In this document: in pieces, positions 1 through 7,191 of the stretch
Layout of the letters: every line of letters begins with the position of its first letter
Position numbering within the stretch: the stretch's first letter is position 1
From: Flavobacteriales bacterium
GTDB lineage: Bacteria > Bacteroidota > Bacteroidia > DT-38
Direction of reading: 5' to 3'
NCBI GenBank assembly: GCA_013214975.1
Contig: JABSPR010000331.1
Location: 1 to 12,980 of the forward strand
Length of the DNA: 12,980 nucleotides
Program-made: the position numbers and the translations under genes
The notes under the pieces: generated by a model
What the model was told of the DNA's origin: nothing
The model's input: only the letters and a program-made list of their open reading frames with translations
The model's database searches: none

Positions 1-306
1 AAAGCAACGTTGTATAATACAATGGATCTATTGATTGATTGCAACTTGGTTAAAAAACATCAATTCGGGAAAAATTTAGCCCAATTTGAAAAGTCGTATA
101 ACTATCGTCAACACGATCATGTTATATGTACTAAGTGTGATAAGGTAGTTGAATTCTGCGATCCCAGGATTCAAGATATCAAATCGATGATAGAAAATGT
201 ATACAAATTTAGCAACCTAGAACATTCGCTAAATCTGTTTGGATTATGCGACACCTGTGAATCAGAGGTGGATCAGGATATAAAAGAATCTACCGGGAAC
301 GACTAA
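1..306 (+). CDS. Fur-family metal-responsive transcriptional regulator, C-terminal part (5' end outside window)
   Basis: Ferric-uptake-regulator family repressors bind DNA through an N-terminal winged helix and dimerise through a metal-binding C-terminal domain. The frame is open from base 1, so only the last 101 residues are visible. They begin in the winged helix (ATLYNTMDLL, compare the family's ATVYRTLDLL) and continue into the dimerisation domain. The regulatory-metal signature HDHVIC (visible residues 38-43), a first CxxC at 43/46, a histidine at 75 and a second CxxC at 83/86 are all present; paired CxxC motifs form the structural zinc site in this family. The tail after the second CxxC is short and acidic. 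Whether it senses iron, zinc or peroxide (Fur, Zur or PerR type) cannot be decided from this fragment. purA follows 55 nt downstream on the same strand, an order I recall from other Bacteroidota. No start can be assigned. Confidence 0.92.
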   Translation, partial: KATLYNTMDLLIDCNLVKKHQFGKNLAQFEKSYNYRQHDHVICTKCDKVVEFCDPRIQDIKSMIENVYKFSNLEHSLNLFGLCDTCESEVDQDIKESTGND

Positions 307-361
307 AGTAACGGTAACAGAAAAAAACAAAATAAGTCAAACATAATAGTGATTTAAAGAA

Positions 362-1642
362 ATGAAAGTTGATGTATTATTAGGTCTTCAATGGGGAGAT
401 GAGGGAAAAGGTAAAATCGTGGATGTTCTTACACCGAACTACAAAGTAATCGCAAGATTCCAAGGTGGTCCAAACGCTGGACACACGTTAGAATTCGAAG
501 GCATTAAACACGTTCTACATACTATCCCTTCAGGTATATTCCATAAGAAATCTATTAACGTAGTTGGCAATGGTGTTGTGATAGATCCTGTAGTTTTTCA
601 AGTAGAAATTGACAAGCTAAGAGAGATGAATGTTGACTACAAGACCAACTTGTTTTTATCTAAAAAAGCTCATTTAATTTTACCTACACATAAGTTGCTA
701 GACGCTGCTTCAGAGCAAGCAAAAGGAAAACATAAGATCGGCTCTACATTAAGAGGAATCGGCCCTACTTACATGGATAAAACTGGCCGAAATGGTTTAA
801 GAGTTGGCGACATTAATTCAGCTAATTTTGAAGAGAGATATAATTTCCTAAAGGAAAAGCATCTACAAATCCTAGATTTCCACAACTTTGAGTATGATTT
901 AGCTAAAGCTGAAACGGCCTTCTTTTCAAGTATAGAAAAGCTTAAAGAACTAAAGCAATTAGATAGCGAGCACTACCTTAACAACAAATTAAATGAAGGT
1001 AAATCCATACTTGCTGAGGGCGCACAAGGGTCATTATTAGATATCGATTTCGGATCTTACCCTTTTGTAACATCTTCGACTACAACATGCGCAGGCGCTT
1101 GTACTGGACTCGGAGTTGCTCCAAATAAAATAGGAGAAGTAATTGGCATATTTAAAGCTTATTGCACTCGAGTTGGAAGTGGCCCCTTCCCTACCGAGTT
1201 AGAGGACGAAACAGGTGAGGCATTAAGAAAAGCAGGACATGAATTTGGAGCTACTACTGGCAGACCAAGAAGATGTGGATGGATTGACCTTCCTGCGCTT
1301 AAATACACGATAATGCTAAATGGTGTTACCCAACTGATTATGACGAAGGCAGACGTGTTAAGTAACTTTAAAGAAATCAAGGCGTGCACTCATTACAAAT
1401 ACAATGGTGAGACCATCGATTATTTTCCTTATGATGTAGATCCTGAACTAGTTCAACCTATATTCAAAACAATAAAAGGATGGGATAATGATCTAACAGG
1501 AATGTCATCGATAGATGAAATCCCAACTGAGTTAAACGATTACATAACGTTTTTGGAAGCCGAATTAAAGACTCCTATTACAATCGTTTCAGTTGGTCCT
1601 GACAGAACACAAACATTACACAGAACAGCTGTTCTAGCTTAG
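362..1642 (+). CDS. purA: Adenylosuccinate synthetase
   Basis: PurA makes adenylosuccinate from IMP, aspartate and GTP, the first committed step from IMP to AMP, in the cytoplasm. The 426 residues are the normal full length. The GTP loop GLQWGDEGKGK lies at residues 8-18 and contains the catalytic base D13. GGPNAGHT at 35-42 contains the catalytic acid H41, the same positions as in the E. coli enzyme. IMP-binding segments follow: RGIGPTYMDKTGRNGLRVGD in the first half and GATTGRPRRCGW at about 296-307. The family's C-terminal guanine-binding segment SVGPDRTQT is also present. The ATG follows an A-rich leader (gatttaaagaa) with no Shine-Dalgarno motif, as is normal in Bacteroidota. The gene is intact. 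The 50 nt before the next gene shows no terminator, so cotranscription with the OstA-like gene is possible. Confidence 0.99.
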   Translation: MKVDVLLGLQWGDEGKGKIVDVLTPNYKVIARFQGGPNAGHTLEFEGIKHVLHTIPSGIFHKKSINVVGNGVVIDPVVFQVEIDKLREMNVDYKTNLFLSKKAHLILPTHKLLDAASEQAKGKHKIGSTLRGIGPTYMDKTGRNGLRVGDINSANFEERYNFLKEKHLQILDFHNFEYDLAKAETAFFSSIEKLKELKQLDSEHYLNNKLNEGKSILAEGAQGSLLDIDFGSYPFVTSSTTTCAGACTGLGVAPNKIGEVIGIFKAYCTRVGSGPFPTELEDETGEALRKAGHEFGATTGRPRRCGWIDLPALKYTIMLNGVTQLIMTKADVLSNFKEIKACTHYKYNGETIDYFPYDVDPELVQPIFKTIKGWDNDLTGMSSIDEIPTELNDYITFLEAELKTPITIVSVGPDRTQTLHRTAVLA

Positions 1643-1692
1643 ACAAATAAATTAAAGACGCATCGAGAAGAGCACGAGAAATTAATATTCAA

Positions 1693-3219
1693 ATGAGAAA
1701 GTCAGCCATTTCGAGCATCTTATTTGTTTGTATAATTTTATTTTTTGCCTCTCCCCAAATTTCATTTGCGAAGAAGAAGATAGAGCTTCTTGCTGCCGAC
1801 ATCTTAACCTTTGATGAATCCTTAGGTAAAAACGCAAAAAGACTTCTAGGTAACGTCGCATTTAAACATGGCGAAGCTATAATGCATTGCGATAGCGCGC
1901 ATCTATTAACCAAGACCAACATTCTTATCGCTTATGGTAATGTGCATATTACCAAAGGGAGTTCTCTAGATATATATGGGGATGAAGTCTATTACGACGG
2001 AAACACCAAGCTTGCGGATATAAAGCGTAACGTTAAGATGATAGACAAAGACGTTACACTCTTTACCGAATACATGATTTACAATATGGATCTAGATATC
2101 GGCAAATACACTAATCATGGAAGAATTATTGATGGAGAAAGTGTCTTGGTAAGTAAGCAAGGAAACTATAATAGCACCTACAAAACACTAAATTTCAAAG
2201 ACAGCGTCAAAATCACCAACCCTTCATATACGATCACATGCGATACTCTGCATTACAATATAAATACAGATGTAGCAAATTTCCTAGGCCCAACAGAGAT
2301 AGTAGAAAAGAGTAGTTACATCTATTGTGAAAGAGGCTGGCATAACTCAAAAAACAACACTGCCCTATTTACAAAAAATGCTTTTATAGAATCGGATGGT
2401 CAGCGTGTTGAAGGGGATAGTCTCTTTTATGACCAAGACAAAAATGAAGGAATTGCAAAGCACAACGTTGCCATAATAGATACTGCAAATAATACTACAG
2501 TTGTTGGAAATTATGCCCGTTTCAAAAATAATGGTACAGATGCTATTGTAAGCGACCATAGTGTACTTATTCAGATTCACAACACAGATACTATGTATAC
2601 TTATGGCGATACATTAAAAATAAGATATGACAGCATCTCGGATAGCCAAGATTTCTTTGCCTATTACCATGTAAAATTATTCCGACCCGACATGCAAGGA
2701 AAATGTGATTCAATGGCCTACTCTGAATCAGACTCTACTATTCGAATGTTTAACAATCCTATATTATGGTTTGATGATTATCAATTAACTGCAAGTCATA
2801 TTACTATTGAGACATATGATAGCGAGGTTAAATCATTTCATTTAGATCAAAATGCATTTATTGCATCCATCGATGATTCTATAAATTACAATCAAATAAA
2901 AGGAGATACAATGCTTGGTTATTTCAACAATAACAAGCTTCAAAAGATACATGTTATTGGAACCGGAGAAAGTATTTTTTTCATTAGAGATGATAACGAG
3001 GAAAAAGAATTAATCGGAGTTAATCAGGCAACGAGTAAAGAAATGTGGATTCATGTTCTTGATAATGAAATAAACAGAATAAACTACGTATCGTCTCCCG
3101 TTGCAACGATGTACCCTCCAGAAGATTTTAAAGAAGAAGAAGAACCGTTTCTATCTAATTTTAAATGGCGAGGCTCCGAACGCCCACTTAGTAAAAAGGA
3201 TATATTTATTCAGGAATAG
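1693..3219 (+). CDS. Secreted OstA/LptA-like protein (LPS-transport related)
   Basis: A signal peptide is clear: basic MRK, a hydrophobic core at about residues 8-20, and a likely cleavage after SFA at about 26. The mature part starts with a typical Bacteroidota OstA-like segment: LLGNVAFKHGEAIMHCDSAH (51-70), then a second strand-rich unit with YGNVHI (81-86) and YGDEVYYDG (95-103). The whole length is strand-rich with recurring units such as CDTLHYN (183-189), EGDSLFYDQ (240-248), YGDTLKIRYDS (304-314) and CDSMAY (338-343). This resembles the stacked beta-jellyroll of LptA/LptC/LptD-N proteins, which carry LPS across the periplasm. The 508 residues are far longer than E. coli LptA, consistent with the Bacteroidota version. 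Location is inferred as periplasmic, attached to a membrane only through partners. A role as the LPS bridge with the LptD-like protein at 8825-11557 is inference. The gene ends 3 nt from a convergent gene. Confidence 0.85.
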   Translation: MRKSAISSILFVCIILFFASPQISFAKKKIELLAADILTFDESLGKNAKRLLGNVAFKHGEAIMHCDSAHLLTKTNILIAYGNVHITKGSSLDIYGDEVYYDGNTKLADIKRNVKMIDKDVTLFTEYMIYNMDLDIGKYTNHGRIIDGESVLVSKQGNYNSTYKTLNFKDSVKITNPSYTITCDTLHYNINTDVANFLGPTEIVEKSSYIYCERGWHNSKNNTALFTKNAFIESDGQRVEGDSLFYDQDKNEGIAKHNVAIIDTANNTTVVGNYARFKNNGTDAIVSDHSVLIQIHNTDTMYTYGDTLKIRYDSISDSQDFFAYYHVKLFRPDMQGKCDSMAYSESDSTIRMFNNPILWFDDYQLTASHITIETYDSEVKSFHLDQNAFIASIDDSINYNQIKGDTMLGYFNNNKLQKIHVIGTGESIFFIRDDNEEKELIGVNQATSKEMWIHVLDNEINRINYVSSPVATMYPPEDFKEEEEPFLSNFKWRGSERPLSKKDIFIQE

Positions 3220-3222
3220 GTA

Positions 3223-3705
3223 CTAACCTAGTAGTCGAGCTTGCCAACTATCTTTTATCGGATTCACCCAATTGGCCTCTAAATCAGACTTCGTCTCAAT
3301 TAGATTATTAAAGACCAAAGTATTCGCATCACACTCCTTATTGGCAATTTTATTCTCAAAATCAGAGAGAGAACAATTTACAATTAGATCGCCATCGTAA
3401 TAAGCCACTACCATACGGTCTAATAGTTTCACACCAAAACGTTCTTCTAATTCAGAAACAAACTTAAATGACTTATCAATAGAGCATCCTGTTGCTCCTG
3501 CGTGATTTTCATCCACTGCAACAACAACAAATAAATCATGAAATACTTTAATAGAAGCTTCTAACATTGCTCCGTGTGCGCTCCATTGATTTACAAAATC
3601 CGAGGCACTCGATTCAATCAAAGAATTCTCCTCAGCGGAAAATTTGCGATTGGATTGATAAATCCAAATTCTGGATTCCCCAGAGAGACTATCAAAAGAT
3701 CTCAT
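3223..3705 (-). CDS. Conserved Bacteroidota protein of unknown function (often mislabelled 'ABC transporter ATPase')
   Basis: This 160-residue soluble protein has no signal peptide or membrane segment. It resembles a small Bacteroidota family that databases commonly name 'ABC transporter ATPase'. Recognisable family features are SRIWIYQSNRKF (11-22), the WSAHG block (41-45), a hydrophobic strand LFVVVAVDE (58-66), GATGCSIDKS (70-79) and a C-terminal W..P...SW motif (146-154). I see no Walker A (GxxxxGK[S/T]), no LSGGQ signature and no Walker B, so the ATPase name is not supported by the sequence. Its function is unknown. Its ATG lies 1 nt after the stop of the upstream Fe-S protein gene, so it is almost certainly cotranscribed and possibly translationally coupled. 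It is the last gene of the minus-strand run. Absence of the Walker motifs is directly visible; family membership rests on memory. Confidence 0.75.
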   Translation of the reverse strand: MRSFDSLSGESRIWIYQSNRKFSAEENSLIESSASDFVNQWSAHGAMLEASIKVFHDLFVVVAVDENHAGATGCSIDKSFKFVSELEERFGVKLLDRMVVAYYDGDLIVNCSLSDFENKIANKECDANTLVFNNLIETKSDLEANWVNPIKDSWQARLLG

Positions 3706-3706
3706 T

Positions 3707-4681
3707 CTAGAAATCTCCTGCTTTTACAACCAGTTCGGTGATATCCATAACTTCAACTGACTCTTCTTTTTTGAAATGCTTAACACCATCTGTCATCATT
3801 GTCATACAGAAAGGACATGCCGTAGCAATAATATCGCTGCCTGTCTCAATAGCCTCTTCTGATCTTTCTATATTAATATCCTTATCTCCTTTTTCAGGAT
3901 CCTTGAACATTTGAGCACCACCTGCACCACAGCACAACCCTCTACTTTTAGCTCTTTTCATCTCAACAAGATCAGCATCTAGTCGTTCTAAAACTGACCT
4001 AGGAGCTTCATATATCTCATTTCCTCGGCCTAAGTAACAGGAGTCATGGAATGTTATTTTCTTTCCTTTAAACGACTCTCCTCCTTCTACAACAAGTTTT
4101 CCTTCATTAATCAATTGCTGTAAATATGTTGAATGATGAACGACTTCGTAATTACCACCTAAATCAGGATATTCATTTTTCAATGTATTAAAGCAATGCG
4201 GACATGCTGTAACGATCTTTTTTACATCGTAAGCATTCATTATTTCAATATTTGTCATTGCTTGCATTTGAAACAAGAACTCATTACCAGCTCTTCTTGC
4301 AGGATCCCCAGTACATGTTTCTTCTGTCCCAAGAACGGCAAACTTAATACCAACTTTAGTAAGTATTCTTACGAAATCTTGCGTCACCCTGATGTATCTA
4401 TCATCAATGGACCCAGCACAACCAACAAAGAATAAAACATCTGGCTGCTCACCTCTTTCTGCCATTTCTGCCATCGTAGGTACATTAGCAATCTTAGAAG
4501 CAGATGCAATTATCTCTGGCTCTACAGGAGCCTCCGCTGGATCAGCACTTTCAACACTAGCATCAGGTGTTTCTTCAACTGGTGTACTTTCTTGATTTGA
4601 ATCTACATTCGCTTCTGCATTTGACTCATTCTGAGATTCAGCTAAAGACTCTTCCGTATTTTCTATACCCTCTGTTGTCAT
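3707..4681 (-). CDS. Soluble Fe-S protein with two cysteine-rich (CCG-type) domains, heterodisulfide-reductase B/GlpC-like
   Basis: Proteins of this type form the soluble catalytic or electron-relay half of Hdr/Dsr/Glp-like redox complexes. Two cysteine-rich domains are visible. The first has VGCAGS (C88), ETCTGDP (C123) and CPHC (160-163). The second has FHDSCYLGR (C215), LCCGAGGAQ (C250, C251) and CPFC (289-292). The LCCGAGG block with a distal CxxC is the classic CCG signature; in the first domain CTG replaces CCG. Residues 1 to about 62 form an extension rich in Glu, Ser, Asn, Ala and Pro, apparently unstructured. The homologues I recall begin near VPTMAEMAERG (67-77), so M70 is an alternative start, but the ATG at residue 1 gives a continuous open frame and no leader favours either. 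It lies 15 nt downstream of the membrane Fe-S partner. Electron donor and substrate are unknown. Confidence 0.88.
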   Translation of the reverse strand: MTTEGIENTEESLAESQNESNAEANVDSNQESTPVEETPDASVESADPAEAPVEPEIIASASKIANVPTMAEMAERGEQPDVLFFVGCAGSIDDRYIRVTQDFVRILTKVGIKFAVLGTEETCTGDPARRAGNEFLFQMQAMTNIEIMNAYDVKKIVTACPHCFNTLKNEYPDLGGNYEVVHHSTYLQQLINEGKLVVEGGESFKGKKITFHDSCYLGRGNEIYEAPRSVLERLDADLVEMKRAKSRGLCCGAGGAQMFKDPEKGDKDINIERSEEAIETGSDIIATACPFCMTMMTDGVKHFKKEESVEVMDITELVVKAGDF

Positions 4682-4696
4682 TACGTTCTAGTATTA

Positions 4697-5998
4697 TTAA
4701 TTAATTGTAATATCTTCTGCCCACTTCATTCTATCCTCTTGTGCAAAAGACCAAGGAGCACCGTTATTTTCAATATTAGAAAACATTTCATTAAACGATT
4801 GAGGAGCTTCTGCAGCTTCCATTACTAAGTTCCTTCTCATGTCAATTATCATTGTAACATGATCAATATTTACTGGGCATTCTTGCACGCATGCATTACA
4901 TGTAGTACATGCCCATAACTCTTCAGGTGTTATATACTCAACACCTACAAGGCTCTTATCATCTGAATATTCAGGATCTTTCGCTAAACCAGGGCCTTTA
5001 TCATTCATCCTTCTTCTAGTATCCACCATTATTTTTCTAGGTGACAATAGTTTACCCGTAATATTTGCTGGACAAACATCCGTACATCTTCCACATTGTG
5101 TACATGTAAGCGAATTTGCGAAATCTTTCCAGCTTACATCTTCAATATCTTTAATTCCGAATTTCATTTCCTCATCATCATCTCCACCTTCTACCTCTTC
5201 ATCCAGTTCCATCATTATTCGAACTTCCTTAGTAATGTGTGGCATGTTGTTCAAATGAGTTAAAGGACCCATTTTCGTAAAGAACACATTTGGAATAGAC
5301 ATGATTACGTGGAAATGCTTTGAATAAGGCAGTATATTTAAGAAAGTAAATACTAATACGATATGCGCCCACCAATTGAATTCGAAGAAAAACTCTTGCC
5401 CTTCATGAGACATTGAATCTATCAATCCAAGCAACATTGAACTAATCGGATATGATCCCACTAAGTCGTTGCCTGCTATTTTAAGATATCCCATATTCAT
5501 CCCTATCAAGGATACCATCAAAAAAGTAATCATTAATAAGGCAATCGTAGCATCTATTGTAGAGCCTTTGGTCATTTCCACACCACTAAACCTTTTGATA
5601 GTTATAATATGGCGACGAGCCAAAAAGATTACGCATGCAACAACAATAATTGCAGCAAATACATCTCCCGACCATGTGATAAAGTCATAAACGGGTCCAA
5701 GGACTCCTAAAATCCGTTCTGTTCCTAGCATACCATCCACAACCATTTCACCAGTTCCAACAGTAATAACCATAAAACCCCAATAGACTAAGGCATGCAA
5801 AAACCCAATCATAGGTTTTCTTAAAATCTTTGTTTGCCCAAAAGCTACTTTAAGAGTTGTAGTAATACGCTCGTTCACATTGTCCAATACATAACCACCT
5901 TGAGTTATTTTGAAAAATGAGATTAATCTCATTATTGTATAAGAGAATAAACCAAGCCCTAATGCCATAAATGCGAAGAACGCTATCTGTTTAGTCAT
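4697..5998 (-). CDS. Integral membrane 4Fe-4S ferredoxin-domain protein, Hdr/NarI-like electron-transfer subunit
   Basis: The 433 residues split into a membrane half and a cytoplasmic iron-sulfur half. Hydrophobic segments lie at about 5-27, 63-84, 113-127, 150-170 and 207-225. The segment 63-84 holds H68 and the segment 207-225 holds H212, both candidate haem or quinone-site ligands as in NarI-like gamma subunits. An acidic linker (EEVEGGDDDEE, 267-277) follows. Two 4Fe-4S motifs come next: CTQCGRCTDVCP (C299, C302, C305, C309) and CTTCNACVQECP (C364, C367, C370, C374). This arrangement fits an electron relay between membrane quinone and the CCG-domain protein encoded 15 nt downstream. The start has no alternative Met nearby and leads straight into a membrane segment. 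The real electron donor and acceptor are unknown; calling it a subunit of a Hdr-like complex is inference from domain order and pairing. Confidence 0.88.
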   Translation of the reverse strand: MTKQIAFFAFMALGLGLFSYTIMRLISFFKITQGGYVLDNVNERITTTLKVAFGQTKILRKPMIGFLHALVYWGFMVITVGTGEMVVDGMLGTERILGVLGPVYDFITWSGDVFAAIIVVACVIFLARRHIITIKRFSGVEMTKGSTIDATIALLMITFLMVSLIGMNMGYLKIAGNDLVGSYPISSMLLGLIDSMSHEGQEFFFEFNWWAHIVLVFTFLNILPYSKHFHVIMSIPNVFFTKMGPLTHLNNMPHITKEVRIMMELDEEVEGGDDDEEMKFGIKDIEDVSWKDFANSLTCTQCGRCTDVCPANITGKLLSPRKIMVDTRRRMNDKGPGLAKDPEYSDDKSLVGVEYITPEELWACTTCNACVQECPVNIDHVTMIIDMRRNLVMEAAEAPQSFNEMFSNIENNGAPWSFAQEDRMKWAEDITIN

Positions 5999-6034
5999 TG
6001 TTAATTAATTTGATTTGTGTATAGCTACAATAGA

Positions 6035-6050
6035 AATGGACAACTCCATT
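6035..6050. repeat. Short perfect inverted repeat in the gap between the MCE gene and the Fe-S gene
   Basis: AATGGA (6035-6040), CAAC loop, TCCATT (6045-6050) form a 6-bp hairpin with a 4-nt loop inside the 61-nt gap. This is the only sizeable gap in the minus-strand run. On the transcribed strand the hairpin is followed by only a weak T-rich stretch, so it could be a partial attenuator or an RNA-processing site, or chance. On the opposite strand a run of six T follows, but no plus-strand gene precedes it. Confidence 0.3.
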
Positions 6051-6059
6051 ATTTTTTCC

Positions 6060-7190
6060 TTACTTTTTTTTACTTCTTCTTGATTCCTCCTTTACCTTCT
6101 TTTTCTGTCCTTTATCCTTCTTCCCAAATACAGAAACCTGTACATATCTATTAGGATGATCTTTCATGTCTTTGAATAATAAATCAAGATCCAAAGACGC
6201 CTTTTCTAAATTTCCGTAAAGAACTGAATCCTTTAGAAGTTTACCAAGAGTTCCCTCTCCTTTATTTATGTTATTCATCATTATTGTCATCTCCGTAAAG
6301 GCATCATTTGCATTATTTATTGTTTGCGTTATGTCCGCGTCAGCAATAGAATCGCTAATTGCTCTAAAATTCCTGATAGTGGCAGATAATTCACCACTAT
6401 TGCCTTTTAAACTAGATGTTAAATACCTGGTATCATCTACGATTCCTTTCATTTGAAATCTATTCTCATATACCATTGAATCCACATTAATAGAAGCCTT
6501 TTCCAAATTATGAAGTGCCCTTTTAATCGTCACAAAACTTTCAGATAAACTTTCCCTTGCATTTTTATCTAGAACGGCTGTTACAACAACCATCACAGAA
6601 TCTATCGACTGAATTAAATTCTCGGCTTTTAATTTCAACGGGACTACTAAATCATTAACATCATCCGACAGTGACTTTGCAATTTCAGAATTTAACGTAT
6701 CGCCAGATATATGATATCGTCCCAAATATGCCGATTCCTTAATAGATAAGTTCATATCAGCACCAGTATCCTGTGCAGAGTCCTGTTCTCCAGATATTGA
6801 CGGCATGCTTATTTCTTCAATAGAGAGAGAGTCTTCTAAAGTGAGTAACTCAGGAAACATCAAGTCAATGGCTTTGCTTTCCATTAATCCAAGCCCCTTA
6901 ATCTTTGCATTTGTTCCTCTCGGGATTCTTAAGTTCTTATCGTGTATAACAAATTTCACCACCAACTTGCCTGTTCCATCCATGGCAATATCCTTAACAG
7001 AACCCACCTTAAAACCATTAAGTACAACTTGATTACCAGCAGCCAATCCGTCTACGCGCTTGTACTTTGCAAATAAGATGCGTTGGTCGCTGAACCAGCT
7101 TTTATCGGCCATGAAATTCACCCCTACAATAAGCAGTGCAACTGCTACCACCATGGTAACACCAATCTTTATTTCTTTTTTTCCTTTCAA
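6060..7190 (-). CDS. MCE/MlaD-family lipid-transport substrate-binding protein
   Basis: MCE proteins sit in the periplasm, anchored in the inner membrane, and form hexameric rings that pass phospholipids or other hydrophobic molecules. The chain has a basic start (MKGKKEIKIG), one membrane anchor at about 10-27, and an MCE domain at about 37-113 with YKRVDGLAAGNQVVLNGFKVGSV-type sequence (around 43-65) and the GLMESKAIDL strand (101-110). From about 120 to 345 it is helical and polar, consistent with the long coiled region that extends MCE rings. It ends in a strongly basic tail of Lys and Arg from about 354. No partner permease or ATPase (MlaE, MlaF) is in the window, though these may lie elsewhere. 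The start is 1 nt after the amidase stop, indicating one transcript. The cargo is unknown. Confidence 0.9.
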   Translation of the reverse strand: MKGKKEIKIGVTMVVAVALLIVGVNFMADKSWFSDQRILFAKYKRVDGLAAGNQVVLNGFKVGSVKDIAMDGTGKLVVKFVIHDKNLRIPRGTNAKIKGLGLMESKAIDLMFPELLTLEDSLSIEEISMPSISGEQDSAQDTGADMNLSIKESAYLGRYHISGDTLNSEIAKSLSDDVNDLVVPLKLKAENLIQSIDSVMVVVTAVLDKNARESLSESFVTIKRALHNLEKASINVDSMVYENRFQMKGIVDDTRYLTSSLKGNSGELSATIRNFRAISDSIADADITQTINNANDAFTEMTIMMNNINKGEGTLGKLLKDSVLYGNLEKASLDLDLLFKDMKDHPNRYVQVSVFGKKDKGQKKKVKEESRRSKKK

Positions 7191-7191
7191 A

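Noticed and set aside
3466..3500. GATGCSIDKS in the small minus-strand protein as a P-loop
   Set aside because: It reads GxxGxSxDKS and does not fit GxxxxGK[S/T]; no Walker B or ABC signature accompanies it.
6051..6059. T-run after the 6035-6050 hairpin as a plus-strand terminator
   Set aside because: No plus-strand gene ends upstream; both neighbours are on the minus strand. The T-run belongs to the pyrimidine-rich end of the MCE gene region.
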